Assembly: GCF_020102855.1 (NCBI RefSeq)
Contig: NZ_JADHZD010000001.1
Coordinates: 248,001-312,000, forward strand
Length of the DNA: 64,000 nucleotides
Origin: Nocardioides lacusdianchii
GTDB lineage: Bacteria; Actinomycetota; Actinomycetes; Propionibacteriales; Nocardioidaceae
Reading direction: 5' to 3'
Both the position numbers and the translations under genes were made by a program. The notes under the pieces were generated by a model that saw only the letters and a list, made by a program, of their open reading frames with translations, made no database searches and was not told the origin of the DNA. Shown piece after piece: positions 38,889-47,125 of this stretch. Every line of letters starts with the position of its first letter. Position 1 is the first letter of the stretch.

Positions 38889-39776
38889 GTGACCCCGTCC
38901 GAGCGACCGCGACGCCTCAACCTGCAGCAGCGCTCGGCCCTCGCGGGCGAGGCCGCGGCGGCCTCTGCGGAGGTCGAGAACGCGCTCAGCACCCCCAGCG
39001 ACCTGACCGCGGCGGCCTTCTTCGACGTCGACAACACGGTCATGCAGGGCGCGAGCATCTTCCACTTCGCCCGCGGCCTCCACCGCCGCCAGTTCTTCAC
39101 CACCCGCGAGATCGCCTCGGCCGCGTGGAAGCAGACCTACTTCCGCATCGTCGGCGTCGAGGACCCCGAGCACGTCACCGACGCCCGCAACTCCGCGCTG
39201 TCCTTCATCGCCGGGCACACCACCGCCGAGCTCGAGGAGCTCGGCGAGGAGATCTTCGACGAGGCGATGGCGCACCGGATCTGGCCCGGCACTCGCGCGC
39301 TGGCCCAGCTCCACCTCGACGAGGGCCAGCGCGTGTGGCTGGTGACGGCCGCGCCCATCGAGATCGCGAGCATCATCGCCCGCCGTCTCGGCCTCACCGG
39401 CGCGATGGGCACCGTCGCCGAGCACGTCGACGGCGTCTACACCGGCCAGCTCGTCGGCGACCTCCTCCACGGTCCCGCCAAGGCGGAGGCGATCAAGGCG
39501 CTCGCGGCCCGCGAGGGCCTCGACCTCGCCCGCTGCTCGGCGTACTCCGACTCCAGCAACGACCTGCCGATGCTGTCCATGGTCGGCGACCCGTGCGCGA
39601 TCAACCCCGACGCCCGGCTGCGGGCGCACGCCCGCGCCCAAGGCTGGCGCGTCCACGACTACCGCACCGGCCGCAAGGCCGCCCGTGCCGGGCTGGTGGC
39701 CGCCGCGGTCGCCGGTGCCGTCTCGGGCGCAGTCGCGGCCGGCGTGAGCGTTCGAGGACGTACGCACTCCGCCTGA
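38889..39776 (+). CDS. HAD-IB family hydrolase
   Basis: Haloacid-dehalogenase-superfamily phosphatase (295 residues) of the SerB-like IB group. The nucleophile motif FFDVDNT holds D46 and D48. Motif II is LVTAAP, and motif III/IV is SAYSDSSNDLPMLSMVG. A C-terminal Ala/Gly/Val-rich helix (about 265-285) may anchor it to the membrane. Homologues sit next to bldN in Streptomyces and near proC in Mycobacterium. Phosphoserine is a possible but unproven substrate. Confidence 0.88.
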   Translation: MTPSERPRRLNLQQRSALAGEAAAASAEVENALSTPSDLTAAAFFDVDNTVMQGASIFHFARGLHRRQFFTTREIASAAWKQTYFRIVGVEDPEHVTDARNSALSFIAGHTTAELEELGEEIFDEAMAHRIWPGTRALAQLHLDEGQRVWLVTAAPIEIASIIARRLGLTGAMGTVAEHVDGVYTGQLVGDLLHGPAKAEAIKALAAREGLDLARCSAYSDSSNDLPMLSMVGDPCAINPDARLRAHARAQGWRVHDYRTGRKAARAGLVAAAVAGAVSGAVAAGVSVRGRTHSA

Positions 39777-39779
39777 GGT

Positions 39780-39794
39780 GTAACTGATAGTTAC
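39780..39794. promoter_or_regulatory. perfect dyad upstream of the sigma-factor promoter
   Basis: GTAACT, GAT, AGTTAC form a perfect inverted repeat just before the -35 element of the sigma gene and four bases after the HAD stop. AT-rich for this genome; reads best as an operator. Confidence 0.55.
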
Positions 39795-39801
39795 CGACGG
39801 G

Positions 39802-39830
39802 TTCACAACTCCCCGCCGGCCACTTATCGT
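39802..39830 (+). promoter_or_regulatory. sigma-factor gene promoter
   Basis: TTCACA (39802-39807) and TATCGT (39825-39830) are 17 bases apart, close to the housekeeping consensus. Transcription would start near 39837, giving a leader of about 25 bases with GGGAGGGA as ribosome site. Confidence 0.6.
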
Positions 39831-39861
39831 GTGAGGTGCTGCACACCGGGAGGGACACCGC

Positions 39862-40641
39862 ATGCGGTCATCACACGACCTTGGGCATGCCTTCGACGAA
39901 GGCATGGACGCGCTCCGACGCGCCGTCCTCGCTGCCCTGTCCCTCCAGCCGGTCCCCCACGTCCTGCTGGCCGAGGCCGCCACCTCCGGCCCCGCCCGCG
40001 CCCCCATGCCGAGCCGTGGCGCCGGCGCGACCGGCAGCCCCGTCGGCGACGAGGACCAGGCGACGTCCTCGGAGGTCGACGGCGCCGAGCGTGAGCGGCT
40101 GATCGCCCTCGTCGAGCTGGCCCGCGCCGGTGACAAGGAGGCGTTCGGCCTCCTCTACGACCACTACCAGGCCTCGGTCTACCGCTTCCTCTACTACCGC
40201 ACGCGCTCGCAGACGCTGGCCGAGGACCTCACCTCGGAGACGTTCTTCCGGGCGCTGCGGAGCATGAACAACTTCCGGTGGCAGGGCAAGGACTTCGGCG
40301 CCTGGCTGATGACCATCGCGCGCAACCTCACCACCGACCACTTCAAGTCCGGCCGCACCCGCCTCGAGATGACCACCGAGGACATGACGCCGCACGACGA
40401 CAGCACCGAGGGCCCCGAGGACGCGGTGATCGCCGGGCTCACCAACGAGGTGCTGCTCCAGGCGCTGACCCAGCTGCCGACCGAGCAGCGCGAGTGCCTG
40501 ATCATGCGGTTCCTGCAGGGCATGTCGATCGCGGAGACGGCGCTCGCGCTCGCTCGTTCCGACGGCGCCGTCAAGCAGCTCCAGCTGCGCGGCGTACGCA
40601 ATCTGGCCAAGCTCATGCCGGAGGGGTTGAGGGAGTCGTGA
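39862..40641 (+). CDS. bldN: BldN-type ECF sigma factor with long N-terminal extension
   Basis: RNA polymerase sigma factor of the ECF class (259 residues). Region 2 spans about 78-160, with SQTLAEDLTSETFFRAL for core binding and -10 recognition. Region 4 spans about 195-255 with the helix-turn-helix around MSIAETALALARSDGAVKQL. The first 75 or so residues are not part of the sigma fold. Streptomyces BldN is made as a pro-sigma with a similar extension that is removed. The neighbours rex, glutaredoxin, HAD and a membrane partner match the Streptomyces bldN locus. ATG 39862 has GGGAGGGA upstream. Confidence 0.8.
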   Translation: MRSSHDLGHAFDEGMDALRRAVLAALSLQPVPHVLLAEAATSGPARAPMPSRGAGATGSPVGDEDQATSSEVDGAERERLIALVELARAGDKEAFGLLYDHYQASVYRFLYYRTRSQTLAEDLTSETFFRALRSMNNFRWQGKDFGAWLMTIARNLTTDHFKSGRTRLEMTTEDMTPHDDSTEGPEDAVIAGLTNEVLLQALTQLPTEQRECLIMRFLQGMSIAETALALARSDGAVKQLQLRGVRNLAKLMPEGLRES

Positions 40642-40720
40642 CCCGACCCGTAACTCGCACCTCCTCCCGCTCGTTCGTCCGTGTGGGAGGACCCACGAGC
40701 AGCCAGACAGGACGAGAGCA

Positions 40721-41953
40721 ATGACAGCCGCATTCTCGGCACGACGACGTGCCGACGAGTTCGAGGCACTCCTCTCACGGGGGGCGGACTCCTCCCTCTC
40801 CGAGCGCGACATGCAGAAGTACGCCGACCTCCTCGAGGTCGTCGCCGACCTGAGGTCCGTGCCCGAGGTCACCGCACGCCCCGAGTTCGTCGGGTCGCTG
40901 CGCGAGCGCCTGATGGCGGAGGCCGACACGGCGCTCGTGCGCCAGCCGCCCGCCCCGCAGCGCCTGGCGATGCCCGCCACCACCCGTCGCCGGGACCGTC
41001 GCCTCGGCGCGTTGCTCGGAGGCGCCGCCCTGGTCGGCGCGACGGCCACCATGGCCGTCGCCGCCCAGACCTCCCTGCCCGGTGAGTCGCTCTACGGCGT
41101 CAAGCGCGGCATCGAGGCTGCCCAGGTCCGGCTGGCCGACGACGAGTCGCAGCGCGGGCGCACGCTCCTGGCGCAGGCCGACACGCGCCTGCTCGAGCTC
41201 GAGCAGCTCGCGGCCGGCGACGGCGGGCGCGAGCAGCTGATCCCCGACACGCTCGACGCCTTCACCGAGCAGTCCAGCACCGGCGTACGCAGCCTGCTGA
41301 CGTCCTACGACCGCGGGGTCGAGCAGGACGCCCAGCGCGCCCGCGACTTCACTGCCACCAGCCTGGAGCGGCTCGACGCGCTCGAGGAGCAGCTGCCGGA
41401 GAGCGCGCGCGACGAGCTGCTGGCCGCCGGGCGCACGCTCAGCGACCTCGACCTCGAGGTCAGCAGCGCCTGCCCGGTCTGCTCCGGCGGCATCGCCGCC
41501 GTCCCCGACTTCCTGCTCACCAGCGCTCCCGTCGACCTGCTCACCGGGCTCGACGTCGACGAGCTGACCCTGGAGGCGGCGCCCGTCTCGGGACAGGACC
41601 TCACCGGGATCGAGGTGCCCGAGGAGCTGAAGGGGCTGCCGACGGCCGTGCCGACCCCGACGACCCTGCCGACGACGCTGCCGACGCCGGCCACGACGAC
41701 GCTGCCCGACCCGACGAAGACCGACCCGACCACGACCGACCCCGGCAAGCCGATCAAGGACCTCACCGACGAGGTCACCGACACGACGGGCAACCTCGTG
41801 GACGAGGTCGACGAGATCACCGGCGGCGCCATCGGCGGGCTGACCAGCGAGGTCGACGACGCGACGGGTGGCCTGATCGGCGAGATCACCGGCACCCTCG
41901 ACCCGCTCACCGGCAACACGCTCGGCAACGCGACCGGCGGCCTGCTCCCCTGA
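40721..41953 (+). CDS. DUF5667-type membrane protein, probable anti-sigma partner
   Basis: 410 residues. A cytoplasmic N-terminus (1-88) is followed by one membrane helix (about 92-112, rich in Gly and Ala). An extracytoplasmic helical domain (about 120-250) begins SLPGESLYGVKR, the DUF5667 hallmark. A ProThr-rich linker (about 307-342) and repeats with V-D-E/D-x-T-G spacing end in Gly-rich sequence. It lies 79 bases after the sigma gene on the same strand. By position and topology it matches RsbN, the anti-sigma of BldN, but similarity in the N-terminal domain needs alignment. No zinc-binding anti-sigma motif is seen. Confidence 0.75.
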   Translation: MTAAFSARRRADEFEALLSRGADSSLSERDMQKYADLLEVVADLRSVPEVTARPEFVGSLRERLMAEADTALVRQPPAPQRLAMPATTRRRDRRLGALLGGAALVGATATMAVAAQTSLPGESLYGVKRGIEAAQVRLADDESQRGRTLLAQADTRLLELEQLAAGDGGREQLIPDTLDAFTEQSSTGVRSLLTSYDRGVEQDAQRARDFTATSLERLDALEEQLPESARDELLAAGRTLSDLDLEVSSACPVCSGGIAAVPDFLLTSAPVDLLTGLDVDELTLEAAPVSGQDLTGIEVPEELKGLPTAVPTPTTLPTTLPTPATTTLPDPTKTDPTTTDPGKPIKDLTDEVTDTTGNLVDEVDEITGGAIGGLTSEVDDATGGLIGEITGTLDPLTGNTLGNATGGLLP

Positions 41954-41966
41954 CGGGGACCGTCAG
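41950..41966. terminator. hairpin spanning both stops of convergent genes
   Basis: CTGACGG (41950-41956) pairs with CCGTCAG (41960-41966), loop GGA. The TGA of the plus gene and the stop of the minus gene form part of the stem. No T-tract. Confidence 0.45.
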
Positions 41967-43117
41967 CTGAAGACGCCGTCGCGCTCGCGCAGCAGGTCGA
42001 AGAGCGTGTGCTGGATGGTCTCGCGCACCTGGTCGGTGACGTTGAAGACCAGCATCGGGTCCTCGGCCTCCGCAGCGTCGTAGGAGTCGGTGCGGATCGG
42101 CTCGCCGAACTCCAGGATCCACTTGGACGGCAGCGGCACCATGCCGAGCGGACCGAGCCACGGGAAGAACGGCGTGACGGGGATGTAGGGCACCCCCAGC
42201 AGCCGCGCCAGCGAGGGCACGTTGCCGACGAGGGGGTAGATCTCCTCGGCCCCGACCACGGACAGCGGGATGATCGGCACGCCGGTGCGCAGCGCGGCCG
42301 ACACGAAGCCGCCGCGGCCGAAGCGCTGGAGCTTGTAGCGCTCGCTGAACGGCTTGCCGATGCCCTTGAACCCCTCGGGCCACACGCCCACGAGGTCACC
42401 GCCCGACAGCATCCGCTCGGCGTCCTCGACGCAGGCCAGCGTCGCACCGCTCTTGCGGGCCAGCGAGCTGACCACGGGGAGCTTGAAGACGAGGTCGGCG
42501 CCGAGCGGGCGCAGGAAGCGGTGGGCGTGGTCGTGCACGGTCAGCATCGTCATCAGCCCGTCGAGCGGGACGGTGCCGGAGTGGTTGGAGACCACCAGGG
42601 CGCCGCCCTCGGCGGGGATGTTCTCCAGTCCGCGCACCTCGAGGCGGAACCACTTCTGGGCGATCGGGCGCAGCGCGGTCATGAAGAAGCGCTCGGTGAG
42701 CTCGCGGTCGAAGCCGTAGTCGTCGACCTCGTAGTCACCCTCGAGCCGGCGCCGGGCGAAGGCCAGCAGCTCGGCGAGGCGCCGCTCCCAGTCGTCGCCG
42801 AAGACCTCCAGCGCCGCGCCCTGCAGCGCGGAGAGCCAGTCTCCGACGGGGATCCCGGTCTCGAGGCGGGGCTTCGTGGTCGCGGGCCCGGGCGTCGGGT
42901 CCGCGGGCGGCGCCTCGGCAGCCGGCTCCGGAGCGGGTGCGGGCTTCTTCGGTGTCGTCTTCTTCGCCGCGGGGCGCTTCCTCGGCGCAGGCTTCGCGGC
43001 CGACGGGGCGAGGTTGCGCGCGGCCGACGACGGGCGGGCGCTGCCCGAGCCGCGGCCCGGCCGGCCGCCGGTGCCGATCGGGATCACGACCGCGTCCTCG
43101 CGGGCCTCCTCAGCCAC
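41963..43117 (-). CDS. PlsC-like lysophospholipid acyltransferase
   Basis: Membrane-associated acyltransferase (384 residues). The catalytic HX4-6D motif is NHSGTVPLD with H179 and D186. Later acyltransferase motifs are VWPEGFKGIGKP and PIIPLSVVG. Residues about 15-85 are a low-complexity Ala/Pro/Lys region, probably disordered. It corresponds to mycobacterial Rv0502 by order with the epimerase, bS22 and excisionase-type gene. The GTG at 43117 lies eight bases inside the end of the epimerase gene. Confidence 0.88.
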   Translation of the reverse strand: MAEEAREDAVVIPIGTGGRPGRGSGSARPSSAARNLAPSAAKPAPRKRPAAKKTTPKKPAPAPEPAAEAPPADPTPGPATTKPRLETGIPVGDWLSALQGAALEVFGDDWERRLAELLAFARRRLEGDYEVDDYGFDRELTERFFMTALRPIAQKWFRLEVRGLENIPAEGGALVVSNHSGTVPLDGLMTMLTVHDHAHRFLRPLGADLVFKLPVVSSLARKSGATLACVEDAERMLSGGDLVGVWPEGFKGIGKPFSERYKLQRFGRGGFVSAALRTGVPIIPLSVVGAEEIYPLVGNVPSLARLLGVPYIPVTPFFPWLGPLGMVPLPSKWILEFGEPIRTDSYDAAEAEDPMLVFNVTDQVRETIQHTLFDLLRERDGVFS

Positions 43118-44087
43118 GGCCCGCCCCCTGCGGCTCGGCGGGCGTCAGGGCGCGGCAGAAGTCGGCGAAGGCCTCGGCGGTGGAGTACGCCGGCTCGAAG
43201 CCGAGGTGGGTGCGCATCCGGGTGGTGTCCACACCACGACCGTAGGTCAGGTAGCCCAGCTGCTCGGGAGAGAAGTCCGACAGGCGGGCCTGGCGCATGG
43301 TGGCGCCGAGGCGCCCGACCGCGAACCGCGGGAGCGCGACCGACGGCGTGCCGAGGCGGCGTACGGCCTGGCTCAGCGTCAGCAGCCCGTCACCGGCGAC
43401 GTTGAAGGTGCCCGGGATCCCCGAGGTCGCGGCGTGGCGCAGCACCGTCATCAGGTCGTCCTCGTGGAGGAACTGCAGGCGCGGGTCGAAGCCCAGCACC
43501 CGTGGGATGACCGGCAGGCGAAAGTAGTTGGTCAGCGGGCTCGCCACGTGGGGCCCGATGACGTTGGCCGCGCGGATCATCGTCACGTCGACGTCGGGCC
43601 GGCGCCGGGCGAAGCCGCGGACGTAGCCCTCGACCTCGTAGACGTCCTTGGCATAGCCGGAGGACGGCTGACGCTTGGGCCCCATGTCCTCGGTGAACAT
43701 CGCGGGGTCGCGCGGGCTCGAGCCGTAGACGGTGGTGGTCGACTTCACGACCAGGCGCTCGACGGTCGTCGACTTCTGGCACGCAGCGAGCAGCTGCATG
43801 GAGCCGATGACGTTGAGCTCCTTCATCGTCCCGCGCCCGCCCGCGGATCCGGGCGTGGCGATCACGCTCATGTGGACGACGGTGTCGACGTCCTCCTTGG
43901 CCAGGACCTTGGCGATGACGGGGTTGCGGATGTCGGCGCGGACGAAGGAGACGTCCCCGATGTCGCCCCGCGGAGGGACGACGTCGACCCCGATGACCCG
44001 CTCGATGGACGGGTCGCCGGCCGCGGCGCGCGCGAATCGTCGCCCGATGTCCCGGGAGATCCCGGTGACCAGCACGACCCGTCCCAT
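43110..44087 (-). CDS. NAD-dependent epimerase/dehydratase (GalE2-like)
   Basis: Extended short-chain dehydrogenase (325 residues). The N-terminal nucleotide-binding VTGISRDIGRRFA is a variant Gly motif, and VRADIRNP marks the adenine pocket. The catalytic Tyr-x3-Lys is SGYAKDVYE near residue 147. By order it corresponds to mycobacterial galE2, next to the PlsC-like gene. The sugar or other substrate is unknown. The ATG at 44087 is 13 bases downstream of the bS22 stop. Confidence 0.88.
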   Translation of the reverse strand: MGRVVLVTGISRDIGRRFARAAAGDPSIERVIGVDVVPPRGDIGDVSFVRADIRNPVIAKVLAKEDVDTVVHMSVIATPGSAGGRGTMKELNVIGSMQLLAACQKSTTVERLVVKSTTTVYGSSPRDPAMFTEDMGPKRQPSSGYAKDVYEVEGYVRGFARRRPDVDVTMIRAANVIGPHVASPLTNYFRLPVIPRVLGFDPRLQFLHEDDLMTVLRHAATSGIPGTFNVAGDGLLTLSQAVRRLGTPSVALPRFAVGRLGATMRQARLSDFSPEQLGYLTYGRGVDTTRMRTHLGFEPAYSTAEAFADFCRALTPAEPQGAGRG

Positions 44088-44100
44088 GGTCGAGGGGGTG

Positions 44101-44202
44101 TTACTTGCCGAGCTTGCGGCGCTGGACGCGCGTCTTCTTGAGCAGCTTGCGGTGCTTCTTCTTGGCCATGCGCTTGCGCCGCTTCTTGATGACAGAACCC
44201 AC
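44101..44202 (-). CDS. small ribosomal subunit protein bS22 (AURKAIP1/COX24 domain)
   Basis: 33 residues, half of them Lys or Arg ([20 protein letters not shown] core). It matches the tiny actinobacterial 30S protein bS22 found near the anti-Shine-Dalgarno region of the mycobacterial ribosome and related to mitochondrial mS38. The GTG at 44202 has AAAGGAAAGG about ten bases upstream. It lies between the epimerase and the excisionase-type gene, the same order as Rv0501-Rv0500B-Rv0500A. Too short for ordinary gene finders. Confidence 0.9.
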   Translation of the reverse strand: MGSVIKKRRKRMAKKKHRKLLKKTRVQRRKLGK

Positions 44203-44222
44203 GTGGATCAGACCTTTCCTTT

Positions 44223-44273
44223 CGGCCGACGCTCGTCGGCCGGACCCGCCCACCCTACTTGGCAGGGGTGGGC
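44223..44273 (-). other. tandem hairpins and candidate promoter before bS22
   Basis: CGGCCGAC (44223-44230) pairs with GTCGGCCG (44235-44242). GCCCACCC (44248-44255) pairs with GGGTGGGC (44266-44273). A minus-strand TAGGGT at 44257-44252 could be a -10 box, placing the first hairpin in the bS22 leader next to its ribosome site. Confidence 0.5.
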
Positions 44274-44299
44274 AGCGCGGAATCGGTCCGGCGGAGGGT

Positions 44300-44506
44300 T
44301 CAGCCGGCGTTGTAGAAGCTCTTGCGCAGGTACTCGTTCACGTCGTCCTCGGTCACCCGGAAGGACCGGCCGACGCGCACCGCAGGCAGCTCGCCGCCGT
44401 GGACGAGCCGGTAGACCGTCATCTTCGAGACCCGCATCTTGGACGCGACCTCGGCAATGGTCAGGAACCGCGCCTCGGACATGTCGCCAGGGGTGTTCTC
44501 AGCCAT
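44300..44506 (-). CDS. excisionase-type helix-turn-helix DNA-binding protein
   Basis: 68-residue MerR-like single-domain protein. [20 protein letters not shown] is the helix-turn-helix, [18 protein letters not shown] the wing, and the end [11 protein letters not shown] is highly conserved in actinobacteria (mycobacterial Rv0500A). Excisionase annotation is by fold; there is no phage context. The start may instead be the GTG at 44515, three codons upstream; AGAAGGA lies between the ideal distances for both. Confidence 0.88.
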   Translation of the reverse strand: MAENTPGDMSEARFLTIAEVASKMRVSKMTVYRLVHGGELPAVRVGRSFRVTEDDVNEYLRKSFYNAG

Positions 44507-44580
44507 GGTGTGCACCGATCCTTCTGTACGGCGACGGCGCCGGCTTCCGCGCCGGCGTCACAGGCGTGCCGCTTCTGGTG

Positions 44581-44586
44581 ACAATA
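44581..44586 (-). promoter_or_regulatory. -10 box of the excisionase-type gene
   Basis: TATTGT on the minus strand with TTCCCC 17 bases upstream. The leader of about 70 bases contains a CGCCGGC/GCCGGCG stem at 44538-44557. Confidence 0.45.
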
Positions 44587-44694
44587 GGGCTCGCGTGACG
44601 CGTGGGGAAGAGGAATGCCAGAGAAACATGTGGGACTGGCGGCGTGTCGGGTTGATTCTTTACCCGACGAGCCTCGCACTCCGTTCGGCGCTGC

Positions 44695-45876
44695 TCAGGG
44701 CAGCGGGTCGAGGCCGTGGAGCGGGAAGGTCTCCATGCGCGTGGCGTGGATCGCGCGGTCGAGCCAGGCCTCGGGGTCGTAGCCGGCGGACCAGTCGCGG
44801 TAGGCGGGCGTGCGGCCGTCGGTCATCCGGTGCGGCGCACTGGCCCCCAGCACCTCCTCGACGTACGCCCTCCACGCCGGCGGCGTCGGGGTCGCGGGGT
44901 CGAGCGGACGGCCCGCGGCGATCGCCAGCAGGTGCGCCCAGGCGCGCGGGACGACGTCGACCACGCTGTAGCCGCCACCGCCGGTGACCACCCACCGGCC
45001 GTCGGAGACCTCGTGGGCGAGCTCGTGGAGGGCAAGGTACGCCGCCCGCTGGCCGTCGACGCTGAGCATCATGTGGGCGAGCGGGTCGTTCATGTGGGAG
45101 TCGCACCCGTGCTGGGTCACCAGCACCTCGGGGCGGAACTCGCGCAGCAGCGGCGGCACGACGGCGTGGAAGGCGCGCAGCCAGCCCGCGTCGGCCGTCC
45201 CGGGCGGGAGCGCGACGTTGACGGCCGAGCCCTCGGCGGCCGCGCCGCCCGTGTCGGTCGGGAAGCCGGTGCCGGGGAAGAGCATCTGGCCGGTCTCGTG
45301 CAGGGAGATCGTCAGCACGCGCGGGTCGTCCCAGAAGATCTTCTCCACGCCGTCGCCGTGGTGGACGTCGATGTCGACGTAGGCCACCCGCTCGGCGCCG
45401 TCCGCCAGGAGCTGCGTGATGCCGACGGCCACGTCGTTGTAGATGCAGAAGCCGCTGGCCTTCTCCGGCATGGCGTGGTGGAGGCCGCCGGCGATGTTCA
45501 CCGAGTGCAGCGACTCCCCGCTCCACACCTGGCGGAAGGCCTCGAGGGTGGCGCCGACGACGTGCGCGCTGGCCTGGTGCATGTCGGCGAAGACCGGGTC
45601 GTCCTCGGTGCCGAGGCCGCGCACAGCGTCCTCGTAGCCCGGCGTCTCGCCGGCCCGGGTGACGGCGTCGATCAGGCCCTGGTCGTGGACCGTGGCGATC
45701 TGGGCATCGGTCGCGACGGGGGCGTCGACGCGCTTGATCGACTCCAGCACGCCGAGCTCCTCGGCGAGGCGCATCGTGAGGTCGACGCGTACCGGCGACA
45801 TCGGGTGCGTGGGGCCGAAGTTGTACTCGCAGAGGGTCTGGTCGAACACGACCGACGTGGGCCCGGAGCACTCCAT
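44695..45876 (-). CDS. AcuC-like histone-deacetylase-fold protein
   Basis: Zinc-dependent deacetylase of the class I HDAC/AcuC group (393 residues). The tandem His is H133-H134 (GGLHHAMPEKASGF). Zinc ligands D170 and H172 are in YVDIDVHHGDG, and a third Asp is likely in TQHGCDSHMNDPL near 265. The catalytic Tyr is in GGGGYSV. AcuC proteins deacetylate acetyl-CoA synthetase in other bacteria; no acs gene is nearby. Leaderless ATG at 45876 with TAACGT seven bases upstream. Confidence 0.9.
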   Translation of the reverse strand: MECSGPTSVVFDQTLCEYNFGPTHPMSPVRVDLTMRLAEELGVLESIKRVDAPVATDAQIATVHDQGLIDAVTRAGETPGYEDAVRGLGTEDDPVFADMHQASAHVVGATLEAFRQVWSGESLHSVNIAGGLHHAMPEKASGFCIYNDVAVGITQLLADGAERVAYVDIDVHHGDGVEKIFWDDPRVLTISLHETGQMLFPGTGFPTDTGGAAAEGSAVNVALPPGTADAGWLRAFHAVVPPLLREFRPEVLVTQHGCDSHMNDPLAHMMLSVDGQRAAYLALHELAHEVSDGRWVVTGGGGYSVVDVVPRAWAHLLAIAAGRPLDPATPTPPAWRAYVEEVLGASAPHRMTDGRTPAYRDWSAGYDPEAWLDRAIHATRMETFPLHGLDPLP

Positions 45877-45883
45877 GTGGCGG

Positions 45884-45889
45884 ACGTTA
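45884..45889 (-). promoter_or_regulatory. -10 box of the acuC-like gene, leaderless
   Basis: TAACGT on the minus strand ends seven bases before the ATG at 45876. Confidence 0.5.
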
Positions 45890-45951
45890 CTCCGGCCCCG
45901 GGGCTGGTCCGACCAGCGGACGGAGTTTGAACGTGTTCGACGTGCCTGACC

Positions 45952-47091
45952 TCAGCGCTCGGGCGGGGTCCAGAACCAGGCTTCCGGTCCTGCCGGCGCG
46001 GCGAACCCCAGGTCCTCGTCCACGCCGCCGACGACGAAGAGCCGGTCACCGGCCCAGGTGGCAGTGAGGTTGTGGTCGAGCTCGGACTCCGGTCGTCCGA
46101 CGTGGTGCCACGCACCGGTCGTGGTGTCGAGGAGCCGCCCGTGGTCGAGGATGCGGGTGTCCACCGAGGCAGACACCGGCCACTCAAGGTCCCAGTCGCG
46201 TGCCGGGACGTCGAGCGCCTGCCAGCGACGTGCTTCGAGGTCGAACGAACCGGCGTACGGGTAGGCGCGGTCCCATCCGTTGACCTCGCCACCGTCGGCG
46301 TCACCCGGCTCGACCCCGACCAGCCGCGTCCCGTCCCAGTGGCTCAACCACCCGACCTGACCGGTGGGGAACCGCTCCCAGCCGCCCGCGCCGTCGGGGA
46401 CGTCGACCTGGGCGAGCGTCGGCTCGTCGGGCTCGGCGTCGTCGTAGCGCATCCCGGACAGCACGGGACCCGCGGGCGTGACGAACAGCTGCGTGTCCTG
46501 CAGCGGGCGCGCCGGGGCGTACGACGCCTCGACCCGCACCTCGTCCGCGGTCGGGTCCCAGCTGAGGATCCGGCGGCCCGAGTGCACCCAGAGCCGGCCG
46601 TCGCTCGCGACGAGCCGACCCTCGAACCCGGCCGGCGGGGTCAGGTCCGTCCAGACGTCCGCGACCACGTCGTAGCCCTGCCAGCTCGCGTCCTTCGTCC
46701 CGCGCACGACCAGCAGGTCCCCCACGAGCACCGAGTCCCAGTCGCCGCCCCAGCTGTTCCAGAGACCGACGGGAGCCGGGGCGATCGACCGCCAGGTCCC
46801 CGTCGCCGGGTCGAGCGCGGCGCCGTCCGAGGCGAGGGCCGTGGGGGTCGTGCAGTCGGCACCGGGCGGACAGACCCAGCCGGTGTTGCCACCCACCACG
46901 ACCACCTCCGTCCCCGTCCAGGCGACGACGGGATCGGTGCGTGGGGACAGCGGGAAGGCCTCGATCCGCTCCCAACCGGAAGCGGGCCCACCGACCGTCC
47001 CGGTTCCCGCCGACGGCCCCGGCGACGCACCGCAGGAGGAGAGGGCGAGCAGCACGGCTCCTGCCAGGAGGGCGAGAACGCGTCGGCTCAT
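45952..47091 (-). CDS. kelch/propeller-like lipoprotein
   Basis: 379 residues. The signal sequence ends in the lipobox LSSC with C20, so it is membrane-anchored outside the cell. The remainder shows repeated beta-propeller-like units with Gly-Gly, Trp and a D-x-x-T-G-x-W pattern (LDPATGTWRSI, LDTTTGAWHHV), typical of kelch or galactose-oxidase-type blades. I recognise no enzyme motif. It follows proC by 34 bases on the same strand and could be co-transcribed. Confidence 0.75.
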   Translation of the reverse strand: MSRRVLALLAGAVLLALSSCGASPGPSAGTGTVGGPASGWERIEAFPLSPRTDPVVAWTGTEVVVVGGNTGWVCPPGADCTTPTALASDGAALDPATGTWRSIAPAPVGLWNSWGGDWDSVLVGDLLVVRGTKDASWQGYDVVADVWTDLTPPAGFEGRLVASDGRLWVHSGRRILSWDPTADEVRVEASYAPARPLQDTQLFVTPAGPVLSGMRYDDAEPDEPTLAQVDVPDGAGGWERFPTGQVGWLSHWDGTRLVGVEPGDADGGEVNGWDRAYPYAGSFDLEARRWQALDVPARDWDLEWPVSASVDTRILDHGRLLDTTTGAWHHVGRPESELDHNLTATWAGDRLFVVGGVDEDLGFAAPAGPEAWFWTPPER

Positions 47092-47125
47092 GACGGGTGG
47101 ACGGCCGCCGAGCCTGTGGGGTTCC

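Noticed and set aside
39802..39808. TTCACAA as a Rex site at the sigma-factor promoter
   Set aside because: Only a half-site; it is better explained as part of the -35 element.
44300..44506. Phage or integrative element suggested by an excisionase-like protein
   Set aside because: No integrase, attachment repeat or tRNA nearby; the gene is a conserved actinobacterial locus next to bS22 and an epimerase.
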